In this document: positions 1 to 14,700 of the stretch, in pieces
Numbering within the stretch: position 1 is the first letter of the stretch
Layout: the number at the start of each line of letters is the position of its first letter
Source: Enoplosus armatus
Lineage: Eukaryota > Chordata > Actinopteri > Centrarchiformes > Enoplosidae
Direction of reading: 5' to 3'
DNA: 64,000 nt
Assembly (NCBI RefSeq): GCF_043641665.1
Contig: NC_092190.1
Location: 10,317,548 to 10,381,547, forward strand
Position numbers and translations under genes: made by a program
The notes under the pieces: generated by a model
What the model saw: only the letters and a program-made list of their open reading frames with translations
Told to the model about the DNA's origin: nothing
Database searches by the model: none

Positions 1-2479
1 TTTGTCATACCGCATTGTAACTAGGGCCCTTTTTGTATAATATTTTTTATCAGTTTTGAAATGTATTCATGGATATGTAAGAGTATATACTGTATGTGTA
101 TACAGATAAGTCAGCAATTATGATATTTTCTGAATGAAATAGGAATAGAAATACACAAAACCCCCAAACATCACATCAGTTGGTCAGTGCATTATGTCTT
201 CTGTTATCAATGAGAGGAAGAACCAGCTGATGATGTCACACATCTGATGAGGAAAATATAACAAGCAGATGGCTGGAAGCATAAACCACTTGTGTTGTCA
301 ATAGTAAGTAAGTGAGGGCATGTGAATTTGGGATGTGTTTGATTTGCAAGAGTGGGGTCTGTCTGAACTCTCCCTAACCCTCTCTCTGTATGGTAATACC
401 AGTCCTGCAGACAGCACACGCTGTCCCACTGGGCCCATAAAACACAAAGGAACTCTGTAAACCCATGACCTTCCCTATGAGGATATGAAAACCATCGATG
501 GTCCCCGCTTTTACAAGACCCAAGGGGGCTTCATGTGGAGTCAAAGAAGTGAAATAACCCCTTTGATAAGAGTTTAAATGGAGGGCTACAAGGCGTTAAT
601 GTGGTTCTCTGTGACCAAAGGGCCATCAGTGACCACTGTTACTGAGCATCACAAAGGTGGTAAAGGCAACGCAGCTGGAATTTATACCACTCACTTCCTA
701 TCCATCTGACAAACTTTCAGTTACCACATCCTCAAGGCCTATTGCCGTTGTTTAGTCATGGATTTTCATCCCAGTGATCAGTCTGATGATGGATATTCTT
801 CTCTAGGTAACTTGATAACCTACAAATGTGTGCATTTATCCATCAATGGGAGGTAATGAGGACCCACTTGGAACTGGCCATTTAGAAAACGTGACCTATA
901 TGCTTGTGAGCTGCATTTGTGACACGCTCTATAAATACTGATGCCTCTTTCTCATCCATTTTGTAACAATGAAGCTCTGAGGAAAGCAACACACATGGAG
1001 GGCTGGGATTTACGGAGATCAGGTTCAAGTGGTAGTATTTGACCTTACACATTGGCAGAAAATAAATCTGGCCACAAAACACATAGTGTATCATAAAAGA
1101 CAAATAAAAGCAACAGTAAAATAGATTTCCTCATAAATCACTCTGGTTACCAGGAGACTAATGTAATTTGCTTCAGGCGGTCACTATGACTTAGTCAAGA
1201 GGCCTGCATGGTTCCAGTGTGCAAGTGTGTATTTGTGTGTACACACTGGCGTGTTTGTGTTCTTGAGAATATAGCAACTTCAAGATTAATGGCTGATTTA
1301 TTGGCCTGTCATTTTGATTAGTCAAGGGCCGGGGCCTGTTTTGAAAGAGTGACAATTGGAAAGAGAAAAAGGAATAAGAAACAGGACAGAATTGAGATAG
1401 TGTGTGTGCACTAGAGAAAAAGGGAAAGATAAAGACTGAAATGAAGTGACTGAACGGAAGAAAGAAATAAAAAATGCTGGGATCAGAAAAGAAAGAAGAG
1501 GCAGGAAAATGAAAGAAAAAGAGAAGCTGGTGGTTCAGAAGAGAGAACATGAGAGAAAAGGATGAGAAATTGAGTGAGAAAGAGCTCTGTGAAGGCAGCA
1601 GTGTAGTCCACCCCCACTCTGCAGCAGCTCCCTCCTCCAAGGCTGTGTTCATTCATTGTCCGTGCCTGTGTTGAACCCAATGAAGGAGAGAGCGAGCAAG
1701 ATATGAATGGCACTTGGGCTAGGCTGACTGGTGTCTTTGTGAGTGGCAGCCACTTAAATTAAGCATAGCCTTAATGTATAAACAGCAGAACAGGGACACA
1801 CGTCAGACAAAGGCACATTCAAAGGGTCAATTTGTATGAACACAAAACACAAACTAGAATTACCGCCCCGCAGTTGTCAGCCTCCGCCAACCAGTCATGC
1901 TGCAGTTTACCTCCATGTTTGTCCAATCTCATATAATATATGTAGTGGATACTTGGAAGGAATTTAATAAAATGCACAAAGTGTATTTTTTGGCTAAATG
2001 GAAGTTATCACCATATTGATGATACCTATGTATGATTCCAGTGAATATACCTTGTTGAACTGATTAATGAAGGATTATCATAGATGTAACCTGGCTAAAC
2101 AGGTACACATGTACTTGATTACTATGTAAAGATGGATTCTTATAGAGTGTAGCTACACAAAATGTGGGGCTTTTGTTTTCTCCTGGCAGTTTTAGATGCA
2201 AAGCCTCTATGAGCTGTAGATGAAACTCATTCATTCACAGGCTCACGATTAGCTCGCTGCGCTACAATACGTTGTTTGCAGTCACGTGATTAAGATGATG
2301 CTCGGAATTCAGAATGAGGCAGGAAGTGAAAGGCAGAATGGGTGAGATGGAGGAAAGCCTGTACTGTGCTAGTTATTGTTTACTTATTGCGACGTCCCAG
2401 CCTACACGTGTGTGAAATCTGGAATCGCCCAATTCATTCTTAAATTACTTTATCTGTGTGAAATTTTGTCATAATTACA

Positions 2480-2700
2480 GCATCAATTCTTGAGTTATGG
2501 CTAAAAACGTGTTTGTCAAGGTCATTTTGAGGTCACAGTGACCTTGACCTTTGAGTCAAAAGTGACATCAATTCATTGTCCAACCAACTGTGAAATATGG
2601 TCATCAATTCTTGAGTTATGGGCAAAAATGTGTTTTGTGACGTCATAGTGAAAGAATTGATTTCCTCAAGGTGTTCATGAGATAACCGCTGTCCAGAGTG
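2480..2700. repeat. dispersed teleost repeat with internal duplication
   Basis: Two near-copies of ATCAATTCTTGAGTTATGG (2482 and 2605) are separated by GTCACAGTGACCTTGACCTT, a signature seen scattered through fish introns. No coding potential. Confidence 0.6.
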
Positions 2701-3004
2701 CCGATCCTGGTGCTGTCTTTGGTCATTAGCACTGGTGGGTTAGACTCCTGCTGGAGGAGACTTGACGGTCATATCTAGTCGAAGTAGCCAAGCATTCCTG
2801 TTGGCCAGTTGAAGTTTATCTCTGTCTACTGGTAATACCCTCTCTTGTTTTTCCTTAAATACTGAATACCATGTAAGTCAATATAACAACATTACAGCCA
2901 GATCGTGACTGTAGCAAAGAGGGACCATGTTCATGTAGCAACCCACCATCAGGGTACACCAACACCAAGCACCCAGCCAAACAAGACTATTTGGAGGGAA
3001 TCCT

Positions 3005-3110
3005 TGTTGCATGTCATACCCCTCTCTCTCCTCTTGTTTCCTGTCTGCCTCTATACTATCCTGTCCAATTAATGTGAAAGATGTGAAAAATGACCTTCAA
3101 ACATTCTGTT
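3005..3110 (+). repeat. SINE tail fragment, same family as 11700-11860
   Basis: TTGCATGTCATACCCCTCTC followed by TTTCCTGTCTGCCTCTA matches the body of the 11700-11860 element in opposite orientation. The tRNA-like head is missing. Confidence 0.5.
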
Positions 3111-4107
3111 TCATTTAAAAAATTTGCAGTTGCACGTTTGTCATGTGCTGAAAGCCTGATCCATGTGACTTTCATGCTACCCTCCTGCCTCTGCTGGTTA
3201 ACCTGAGGTGAACCCAGCTTTAAAAAACAACAACAGAGGCAATGCTACGCTTTTGACAGTGTTTTAAACTCATCCAGATCCTTATCCTGGAAGTGGATCC
3301 AGTAGTGGGTATTGGAGCTATCCTGTCTCCCTGTTCTTACACTGACAGTAAGCTCTATCCACGAATGATGTAAAGAAACAGTTTTAACTTTACAATGTTA
3401 ATGTACAACAAAAGTCCTGGAAACCAGCCTGCAATCTCAAGCTGCTCAAGAGTGATATTACAATCAAAATCAGCCTACATCTGATAAGTTCACTGGAAAT
3501 ACACACACTATTTCCTTCACACACTTTGGTTCATACCCAGCCGGTTAAGTTTCCCCTTTCTGGCGACCAGCTGGGCCTTGTGATGCTCACTTGTCTGCTG
3601 GTCACACCCATTGCTAACACAGAGATTATCATACAACACATGGCTGCCTAAAACGGTATGACACTCACTCACATACGGCTTAACAAATAGCTTTCACAAA
3701 ACCCTCACCAGGAATCTTTCAATTACAGCTTGAACAATGAGAGTGTTGGCTCTACAAGGTATATCCATCAAAAACACAAAGGAGCTGCCGGCAGCTTATG
3801 GATGGACAACACGACAATCTATATTGGATTCACTTCATCATTTGACATGGGCCTAGTTCCCCCAATTCAATTCCCTGTTCAGGTTTTCCCTCATGAAAAC
3901 CTATTATGTGAGTTTCACTTATCTATTTCACTTGGCGTATGTTTGACCAGAATAATATTGTGTCAGACTGCAGCTATAATAGATGCAACACACGTCAACC
4001 ACTTGAACAATAATCTACAGGGCTTTATGCAGCTGCTTCCTCTTTTCTTTACTATGCATCCCTTTGCTGGTTAAGTGTCACTACAAAATTCATTCAAGAC
4101 AAGAAAT

Positions 4108-4336
4108 CTGACCAGAAACCATTAAGTTTACCAAATAAGAGTGTGGGAGAGGGATCCCTCCTCTGCTGCTTTTCCTGAGGTTTCTTCCATTGTTCCCCAT
4201 TAAAGGGGTTTTTAGGAAGTTTTTCCTTATCTGAAATCGAGGGTCTAAAGATAGAAGGTGTCGTATGCTGTACAGATTGCAAAGCCCCCTGTGGCAAATT
4301 GTGATATTGGGCTATATAAATCAAATGTACTTGACC
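4108..4336. repeat. dispersed teleost repeat (TCCTTATCTGA ... GGGCTATATAAA type)
   Basis: The segment carries GAGAGGGATCCCTCCTC, TTTTTAGGAAGTTTTTCCTT and GATATTGGGCTATATAAAT in the order familiar from a very common teleost interspersed repeat. Family name not assigned. Confidence 0.6.
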
Positions 4337-4496
4337 CATAGCCTTTGTTTTGCTTCAGCATTAAAATGCTTCATTGCCTACGATTTAATTTTGACAATTA
4401 AGGCTATCTTTATTGCTTAAGACTCAGCATTAGTAATTATAAAGGTTGTGATTCATCCTATTTTCCTTAATTAATGTTTAGGACACACATACACGC

Positions 4497-4500
<4 letters not shown>

Positions 4501-4528
<28 letters not shown>
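4501..4528. repeat. (TG)14 microsatellite
   Basis: Uninterrupted TG dinucleotides in intron 27. Confidence 0.95.
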
Positions 4529-5587
4529 GTGATGTGCTGATGTTTACAGCAGGGTAGTGGAAACTTTTGGGGGATCATGTGACCAGCTTTGTCCTCTCTT
4601 ATTATCTGGCAGGAATGTTCATGTTAATCCCTTTATCCTCAAAAAGAGAGAGAGGCCAGGAGACAGACTGAGGATGGGAGAGAGAGAGAGAGTAAAAAAG
4701 AGAGAGAGACAGACTTAGAGCTAAATCCTCTCAGTATTCCACTGGTTCTCAGAATCAGAGGAACAGGACGAGAAAGACTGAGACAAACAGCCAAACTGAG
4801 AGGGAAAGAGAGTGAGATAAAGACATGGAGGAGAGGTGGTGTGACAGAAACACACCATTCTTGCTGCTTCTCAACGAAACAGGGAAAAAACAAGTGACAA
4901 AAAAAGGCTAGTGAGATGAAGTCAAAGAGAAGTCTAAGTGGGGAACAGGGATCTACCACTTTGCAGGAAAGCCAGGAACACAGTGAAAGAGTTAAGAAAA
5001 CAGGTGATGGGGAGAAATAATGATGAACATTCAAGTGTGGGACATGGAGACCTTACACACAACTGACTAGTTAATGTGCGTGTGTCGGGCTGACATGGGA
5101 AATGTGATAGTGGCATTCATCAGCTGCAACAGACTCCCATCATACTTTAAAAAAGCCATTCAAGGTCATTCTGTGCTTCTAACAGTAAGGGTTGCTGTGA
5201 CTTGTCAGTGCTAATGTATCAGTCTGCATGTGAGAGTGTGATCCTGTACAGGACATGCCCTTGCATTCATTTGCAGATGTGGAGAAGGTATATGCTGTCA
5301 CGCTTTCAGCTTACAGCTTTGACCTGCTTGCCATGTCATACATAAACTGACAGAGATCGCAGTGACCTGCTGGGAGCGTAATGCATCTGAACAACAGAGA
5401 TCAGTGAGACAGGCAAAAAAGCAGAGCAATCCATCTTCTTTAAGACCTTTCCTTTACAGAACAAGCTGAAAGAGAAGAGGAGGCTGTGAAGTGAATGAAT
5501 CAGCATACAGAGACAGAAAAATAATTTCGCAGGACGAGTTGTGACAGTTGCAGCGCTCTTAATTATGCAACCTGCTCTGGCACTGAC

Positions 5588-5793
5588 CTGCTGAGGAAGC
5601 CTGGGAAGGACAGGCGGACAGGGTATCCATAACGGATCATGCGCACCATCTCAAGCACCCCGATGTACTGCAGCTGGGTAGACACATGGAAGCTGTCAAA
5701 GCTGTCTGGCTGACCACTGGCGTTGGGGCGCACACACTCCACAAAGTGAGGAGTGGAAGCCTGCAGCTTACTGATCACCTCTGACAGCGAGTT
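5588..5793 (-). CDS. myo16: myo16 exon 27: L50/converter-side motor (residues 1033-1100)
   Basis: A 206-bp exon, phase 0 in and 2 out, encoding [60 protein letters not shown] and [19 protein letters not shown] equals the myosin tp.FVrCI.PN strand and [11 protein letters not shown] the SH1-helix segment; the usual SH1 cysteine is absent, as recalled for mammalian MYO16. Donor GTCAGTG. This is the last myo16 exon in the window. Confidence 0.95.
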
Positions 5794-8700
5794 CTGAAAG
5801 AGGAAAAGGGAAAGAAGATACAGTCAAAGGCACTCACTGGTAATAATGATAAAATGAGCAACATGTTCTGATTAATAACACTTATTAGTGTTTAGGTTGG
5901 AAGAGCTCTGTGGCTGTTCTTGTACAGTACGTTGTATAAAAGGGAAGGAAGGGCTCACTGGCTTCGGCCTTTTGATGCTGTAACTTGATTTGCGAGCCAC
6001 AGTGACTGCAGTGAGATCATGTTGTGTTTCAGACAAAGTGGTCAGATTTTTTGGGGGGGGTGTTTTGCCTCTGGAGGAAGCAAAAACACAAAGAGCTCTT
6101 TGCTCTTTCTAAGGGTGTGTGAGCTTTTCTTCAAGCCCTGAATTCACAGATGCTGCATCCAAGGTCACACAGACACACACACAAACACACACATATATAT
6201 ACCCACACACCCACATGCACGTAAACACTTACATCTGTGTTTTCGTCACTCCTCAAACTGACGTCAGTCTACGCTCTGCATATCTTTAGGTACAATGATC
6301 AACACCTCACCCCTCGTCTTTGAACGTCACTACCAGCATTCACATTGCCGTCCTTCCTCCAAACATGCGCATGCACACACACAAATGCGTGCGCACGGCA
6401 CACAGTGGTTGTTGTTCATTGTTCATTCATTCATGTGGAGGGTTTCATGCTTGGCTTGGTACAGCATCATTCTTCAGCCCACTTTCTCCTTCCCTGCCAT
6501 TCCCCGAGGAACCAGTCGACCACAAGCCCACAACTCTGATTGTGCAACACACTGGTTTCATTCAAACCGAAGGTACTGCTTCTCTGAGCCACACTTCAGC
6601 CTCCTTGCGTCACCAGCAGACACTGAACTGCTTTCCTCTAACTGAATATTACTGTTGCCTTATATTGTTATGAAATCACAGTGCCCTACTCTGAATAGGT
6701 CTTAGGGCTACATTGTTGCTAAGGCTGTGTTTTTTGTACAAGCGAAAACAATGTGTTTTGAGGACTAGGGTGAGGGAGTGGGTGTGCAAGGACGAGGTTG
6801 CACAAAGTACAGCGATTTCTTGAGATATGGACTAAATTCACACAAAACAAAAAGGTTCATTAACAAATTGCTGCATTAATTTGAGATCCAGATGCTTACA
6901 GGTAATCTATGTAGGGAACGGGTATTCAGTAAAATAAGGACAAAGGTAAAATGAACAGATTGGCATCAAAAGGATAAATGAAACTTGTACATTGACTTTT
7001 CCATAATAGTTGAGGGCTGACAATGACAAACACTGCTTCAATTATGCTTGTGAAGTTGTAGCTTCTTTTTTAACCATTTTGCAGAGGGACAGAGAGTCTT
7101 CCCTAAACTCCAAAATCCATTTTCCAAATTGCTTATTCAGTGCAAGGTCTCAAGGAGCTGAAGCCTGGCCCAGCATGCATTGGGCAAGAGGCAGAGCACA
7201 CTTTGGGTTGGATGCTAGTCCATTACAAGGAAGACCTTCCTGCTGTGAGGCACAAGGACTAACTAATGAGTCAACATGTTCATTACTGACTATTATGGAA
7301 AAGAGATCCAAGCACCATGGATTGTGACTCAGAGACTGTCTTAAGAATTAGGCCGACCCTGTCTTACAAAAACTACAAATATGTGGTGAGTGAAGGGGAA
7401 TGGTTCTTACCCTCAGCTGGACGGCCACTGTGATTGGTCCACAACGCTCAAGCCGTTGCAGGAAGGAGCTGGAGCCTTTCTTCTTCAAGATCTGACAGTG
7501 AAAAGAGATAATAGAGAAAAAAAATATGAGATAGCTGTGCATCTTACTTCAAATGGCCACTGAGGAATACGGAATCATTACAACGAAATCATCGCATATT
7601 AACAACAAATTAGGCTGTGTGGCTTTGACTACAGATCAAAACATGACACTTGGCTACTTTTGTCTTCATGCTGTGTAGGATGTTCGCGATGCATACTATG
7701 TAGTTCCATTAGACCACTTCTCTGTCAGTCCCAATTATTCTGTTTCATATGCTTTACAGCCCAACTTGGCCCACAGCATTTATTGTCTTATATTGTCTTA
7801 CACCCAACGTAGTACTGCAAAATTACTTAATGTTACCGTATAAGGCTGCTGGGACAGATCAGGGAGGTTAAAGGGGTCTTATGTAAGCCTGCTCTTTAGA
7901 TGGCTAATGAGCCACAGAGACAGCAGGCAGAACCCCCTTGGAGGTTACACAACCAGCAAGCCTTTTCAGTCACACATGTGCACCAGTAAAAGGTTTTCTA
8001 AAAACATTAAAACGATTGGCAACAGAGACACAGAGAGGGGGAGGATGGATTGAAAAAGACTTGGTATATTGAGAATATTTTTATCAGGTGTGTGATTTGT
8101 GATTGTATGTCATGAGAAAAGCGTATAATCACATTATACGGGATGTGTGTGCATGTGTGTACATGCTTGACGGGTTTCTATCTCAAACAAATCCAAATCC
8201 CAGAGGTTTATATATAGCACTGTAGTGGGAAGAAGATTAAATTAGACTGTTGTTTTTTTTCCAAAAAATACTATACCCTGTTTTTCCATTGATAGGCACA
8301 GCAGTCAGTTGCCCCGTTGGAACAAAGAGCTTCTGACTGATTTTATTCACTTTAAAAGGTAGTATGAGCAATGCACCTCAATGTTTGCCTCAAATCTAAT
8401 GAATGAATGTAGTCAATGTAGTTGACCGTAGCTACAGTGCAACAGTAGACTTGCTGCTTGTGTGGTTCATGCACAGTCTGTGAACAGTGCATTGTACCTT
8501 GGTAAGGTCATGGTACCTCCGGGGCTGTTGGGGGACAGTGTTGGCCGTGACGAGGGAGGCTGATGGCATCCTGTGGAGCAACAGGGCAGCTTTAGGCCCC
8601 CTCAGCCCAGCACGGCCCTGGGCTGCTGGCACCAGAGAACCAGTCTGAGTCAGCTTGGACTGGAAGAGCTGCTGCAGTAACACACTCTCACTGGCTGCCG

Positions 8701-11700
8701 GGCACAAAGCACATACACAGAGAGAGAGGGAGGAAAATAAGAGTGAGAAGAAGCGACGGCATTGGTGGAAATAAGGGGGTGGAGGAGAATAAGTAAAGGA
8801 GGGAGAAACAGATAGAATGAAAGAAAGGAGGGAAGAACAGTGAGGAGGATGTAAACAAGGAAGGAAGGGAGGAGTGAGGGTGGGGAGGAGGCATGAAGTT
8901 AGGCTCCATGTAAACAATCGGTCAGGCAACAAGAGGGGGTGGACCATGCCATTCGACAACACGTGGAGCGGTCCACAACAACAATGAGCTCATTCAGAAA
9001 GCCAAACAACATGTGTGTGAACGTGGGCGTGTGGCTCTCAACTGAAAGGCTGAGAGTGAGAGAAAGAAGGAGAGAGATGGCAGGTAGGTGTATTAAGCAA
9101 AGAAAAACAAACATAAGACCTGGATTGATTTAAGGACTTAATTACACACAGCCCCCTTATTGTCTTTTCATTTAAAGCAATCATTGCTACCACCTGAATA
9201 TAGACTTACATAGATCCCTCTGCCCTCCTATTAGCTTTAAGGCTTAAACTTAAAGTGGGGAGGGGATGACATCCATAAGAAGAAACCATACAGTACGTAT
9301 GTCAGTGTGTGCGGCTAAATGGCGGCGACGCATAGACTCGGTCAGACGGAGGGACAACAGCCAAGTGTGAGTGAAGGGCTAGCCTTTAGAAGATTAGCCT
9401 CATCATGGAAATTATAGCAATTAGGCTGCTGGACGTAAGGCTAGCCTGGCAGTCACACAACGACTGCCTCTGTCCTGCTAACCACAACACCTCACATCTG
9501 GCACCTTCTATAGACAACATACACACAGACGGTGCTGTCTGCTGCATATGGGATGAAACACACACACAAACACAACCACACTCAGACAAAAAGTGGTTTT
9601 GTGTGCTGTTGGTTTAGACAAGAGTGCATCTTTGTGATCAAGTGTGCTCTGACGCCACAGCGTGCTCATATGCATGTTCATTCATTGGGTACTTACACTT
9701 CATCGTAAACAAGAGATTCTGAGGAAGGGAGTCCTTGTTTCTTGTGAGCGATCCCGTGAGGTCATATGAAATCTGGTGGAAAAACAAATCATACATGGAC
9801 ATTCACTTATATAGTACATTTAAACTTATATGCAACACGAAATAGTTATGAATACACCAATTTACATTAACCTATATCTTTGTGAAAGCACTAATTGGAG
9901 CTCATTTGGCTATAAGATGTGGTAGCATAATGTATTTTGTGGAAACATCTTCTAGTATCAGGGTGTTGACTTGATCTTTTTTTTTCTGTCATGGTGAGTG
10001 TGGCAATCCTAATGTGGACAATCGTCACCTAGTCTTCTACAGGACAACATTATTTAGAAATACAACATGTAAACCTGAATAATGCTTAGTAGTCTGTACT
10101 GTAATATGTTGAGTTGTCCATGGACCAGTTGCCAATGTTATTCCCTCTAGTTTTTAACCATTTCCTATTAGGTATCCATCTTAATATGTTCTCACAGAAT
10201 TTTATATTATAAGTGGGTGTGTTAGGGGCGGGTAATAACTGTGGCCAATCACATCGGCAAAATACTATTTTTCCCGAGTTAATCTCAAAGAGTTTTTCTC
10301 TGGCAAATTGATGACTTTTTAATCTCAGAGAATATTCAAGTTTCAAGTCAAATTTACGACTTTAATCTCGGAAATTCTGAGTCTTTACTTGGAATATTGC
10401 CTTACCCCTCGGCTCCATAGTTTTTTTTTATACCTATAATGGCCCTAATACGCTGTCGTACAAATGTTCTATGAAACACCAGCGAAAATATATAGCAGGC
10501 CAAACATGACTATATTAAACCACAGACATGCTACTAGGGGAAGATAATGAGTTGTCATGTCAATCTCCTTCTTCCGCAGAAGATCATAAAGCCTGAGGCA
10601 TGTCCTTAATGCCTGAGGTAGATTACTGACATGCACTTCATTGTCTTTCTGTCTTAAACATATATGTTTGAGTGAAAAACAGCAAGAATTATGGCTCAAT
10701 ATTGTTAACATATTTCAAAATGAATAAAAAAAAAAGTTGTAACAATCCTGGTGATCTTCAGTTATGCATTATGTATGTGCGTCATAACTGAGGTGCACAT
10801 CGAACCAGGAAATCAACAAACTAAATACAGTTCATATGTAAAGGGCTTGGCATATGAAACCTACCATGGCCAACATTATGAATCTCTCATGGACCTTATT
10901 TAAGCAATGTTTGTATGTTTAATAAATGGACTCCTTCAGAGAGGCTGTCTTCCCCCTTTTGGCAGTGGAATTCAAAACAATGAATCACGTCTAAACTCCG
11001 AGAACAAACAAGCAATCACTGTCACTCAGCATGTTCTTGCATTGTATGTGTAGGTGTGTTCCAAACAGAAAAAGGTAAGTGGGCTTGGTTCTAATAATAA
11101 TGTTAATAACCAGTGCTCAGCCAAAGAAGTCAAATGTTGGATACACTGATTTTTGGTCTGATTTTCTGTCTGGGAATATGTAAAAAAGATGTTACCTGTG
11201 GTCATAATTTAGGATTTTTCTGTTTGTCGTTCAGTAGAGTTGAGAGGTCTACTGCAATGACAATTAGTTGATAGATTTCATGTTGTACTGCCCAACCCTA
11301 CCGCCTCATTTTTCTGTTATACAGACAGACCTGTCCAGCATAGTGTCTGACAGTGAAAGCTGGGCCCTGGTCTTTGGGCGGGGGGTTTCCGTTGCCGTCC
11401 TTGGTTGTGAGGGAGAGGCCATGGGTCGGATTGGAGTCCAGCTGGGTTGACAGCCTCTTGTACAGGGTCTGCTCTGTTGGCCGCAGACTCTGGCTCTCCT
11501 CATCTAACACACACAGCAGTCCCTGAGGCTTCTGGAGGCAGAACAAACAGATGGTCACGTTATTTATATCAGTCATGTTCACAAAGCACCCTTGATAATA
11601 ATAGTAATAAATTATTTTCATCATGACACTTTTATTGATCCCCATAGGGCAGAGTTGTCCCTCTAATATCAAATAGCTTTAATCATTTTCCTTTGTTTTA

Positions 11701-14700
11701 GATTTTTGGGGCATTTTGGCCATTATTGATAGAGATAGTACAGACAGACAGGAAACATGGGGTGAAAGGATAACATGCAAAAAAGGTCACAGTCGAACCA
11801 GGGATATGTTGCAACTACATGGTATGCATCTTAACCACTGGGCTACCACCAGTCCTACCAGTAATATTCCAGTTTGAGTTTTATTTTTTACACAACTAAT
11901 GTTTAGATGTTACATGTCTGTTGGATGTCTCACTTTCAAATGAAACCTCAATAAGGGAAAAAAGAGAGAAACAGCAATTAATTTGCGGTTTTTCAAATTT
12001 TAAAAACAAGAAGACGAAAGTGACGAAATAATGAATTTAATTTAGCTGTGTGATTTTAAAGCTTTTGTAAAAGCTGTGGGTTGGCTTGCAGTGTTGAATT
12101 ACACCATGAGTCACCAAACTGAGCTGGACTGGTCTAAACCAGCAACGTAAAATACCTGAAGAAAGAAGTCCAGAACGGCTGGTTGGTTGCCGGGGGAGCG
12201 TGGGGTCTCCATGGCGATGCCCTCCTGCAGACACTCAGCCTGCTCCTGCTGGAATAGCACCTCAGAGACGTACTGCCTCAGCCGCTCGTTGGTCATGTTC
12301 ACGCACAGCTGGAATGCACACAACACACACTTAGACACAAGCATCAACCTGTAAACACACACTTCAGTGAACACGGCATGAAGTTCCTCCTCAGAGACAC
12401 GGTGCTGCATGTTTGTTTTTAAAGCAAACAAATGCACAAATACAAACTCAAACACAACCTGCTGTGGCACCACCAGAGAAGTCAATGGGGCATAAATGAA
12501 CTGACTACTCATATAACACACCTGACCCCGATATTATGAGAACTGTTTACAGGGACACCTCAAGCATGGTATACACAGTCATGGGTGACCTGATGTGGGG
12601 CCTTTTTTTCTATCCCACTATAATATGGACAAAGTGTTCCTGCTGAGACACATGAACTCTTACTAACCCAGCAGTCAACCAATCTGAGCACAGGGAGGAC
12701 TCAACCAAATGGGTTTGTCTGGCGTGTGTGTGAGGGGAGACTCAAGTGTGACTTGTCACATTGATGTAATGAGAAAGAACGTGGAATATGAAGTGGAACA
12801 AAACACGACAGCAGACTGCAGCAACAGGCCTGTTAAACTTCTCCTGAACCCAAATGTGTCACAAAGCGAAACACAGAAAAACAAGTCTTACAGTGTTGTA
12901 GTCTAAGAATGACTTGTCACACTTGTACTTCAGTGAGGTGTCCCTCTTTTCAACCCAGAATCTGAGGCATCTATCCTGTGTACTTTATGTTTTGCATCCA
13001 ACATGAAAATAAATGCCAGACCAAGCAAGCCATGTGATAAAAACACGACTCTCGTAGGTTAGGTGATAATGACTAGCTCAAAAATAAAGTGAAAATGAAA
13101 ATATTGATGTTGTATTCAGTGCTCAAATAGAGCCCTGCACCCCTTAGCATCAGGGTAATGGTGTTTAAGATTTATCCAGTCACTGAAAAGGCTGAATGTC
13201 CATTTGCTGGAAGTGTGAAAATCGTAAATAAACAGAGTGGAGTTTGTCTCTTTGGGCGCTGTCATGTGATTATGTCAGAACAGTGCCATGACCCACATTT
13301 TGTCTCAGAGTCCACTGATTGAGAAGTGCCGATCTAGAGGTGTGTTGTGCTGTAGTCCTGTTTCTCTTTCATCAGTGTTTGTCTAGAAGCTCGTGGAGTA
13401 TGTTAAAGGCTTAGTCCCAGCAGGTGGTTGATTGAGTTAGCTCATTAGCAAAGTGCTGAGCAGGTACAACACAATCCTGACAAACACAGCTCTAATTAAC
13501 AAGCACTAATGACCCTGATCATGCTGCGCATGTGGAGCGTGGCTGTGTATGTGTCTGCATGTGTGTACAAACATGTCAGAGTGAGAGGGCTTGTTTGTCA
13601 CTGATATGTGACATCTACTGTAAGAGATTATCGTGTTTTTTTATCCAGACCTTGCTCCTCCTCTTCTCTCCTGTGGGTGGCGGGTAATGAGTGTGTGATT
13701 TGAGCAGGCTGATATCGGTAGGCGGCAACAATGGAGAAGATGTCTGAGGGAAAGAGGCGGGCAATGCCACCGCCTGCCAGAGATAGTGTCTCTTTTTTTT
13801 CTCGTTTTGTTATCCTCCCACGAACCTTTCTTCTCTTCTCTACTGGCACTTGCTCTCTCCGTGACCTGAAGAGGAAAGGTCACGCAATCCTTCGCTTCCA
13901 CTTGGATTAGTGAACATCCAGAGGAAGAGTAAGGCCACTGACATCTTAGTGCCACACACCCACGAAAACATAAGTCACACCCACGCACGAAAGCAAAGAC
14001 AAACACACACTGGTCTTAATAAAAGCTAGGAGGAGATTGGGAGTTCCACAGGGGGGGAACGTAAGCCGTGAGTAGCAGGAATAAGCACCTAGCTTCTTAA
14101 GCACTGTGACCCCCTAAGACCACACACACACACACACACACACACAGAGAGTGATATACAGACTTGTCTGGTCCTTGCTTAACAGTGCATGCTTGATGAG
14201 CACATGGCAGATTTACAGCCCATAACAGGTGAGCTGTATAGAGCTGCACATGTTGTACTCTGTACACTGTGCAACGTAATCACACACACATACTGACATA
14301 TTACATACTGAAAACAACCAAGCATCGCAGACATACTGATCCATCTGTCTACATAGTACATACGCAAGCACACTGGGTTAAATACGCAAAGAGTTACACA
14401 TACACATATTTGTACAGTTACAAATACTAATACACATGTAGCCGTTATATGATGCTATGGAGGATTTAATAACCTCTCCAAGAAGAAGGAGCTATTTGTG
14501 GGCTATTTTCAGGCTCCCACTGTTGTGTGCTGAGACACTAATACAGGGTGGATTTACTCATGTTTTTAGCCAGACTGTTGAATATTAAACACAACTGGCA
14601 GTTCAGTTTACTGGATGACCACAAGATTATGCAGCTTAATTTGAAACTATTTCCGTATCTGCCATTGATGCTGGCCATTTTATTCAATAATGTGAACAAT

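Larger units (their letters stand above)
1..5587 (-). other. intron 27 of myo16 (part); no exon found
   Basis: Searched for the expected next blocks (YKPLAD-like converter sequence, IQ motif) without success. It holds the repeats at 2480, 3005 and 4108, a TG microsatellite and purine-rich low-complexity stretches (1340-1570, 4645-4830). Confidence 0.75.

Noticed and set aside
1191..1713. Long minus-strand Phe/Ser/Leu-rich open frames; similar ones at 4639-5034 and 8432-8962
   Set aside because: They arise from pyrimidine-rich low-complexity DNA. Only the exon 25 part of the 8.5-kb frame is genuine coding sequence.
3730..4074. 114-codon plus-strand open frame
   Set aside because: No homology, signal or conserved motif recognised, and it lies in repeat-rich intron sequence.
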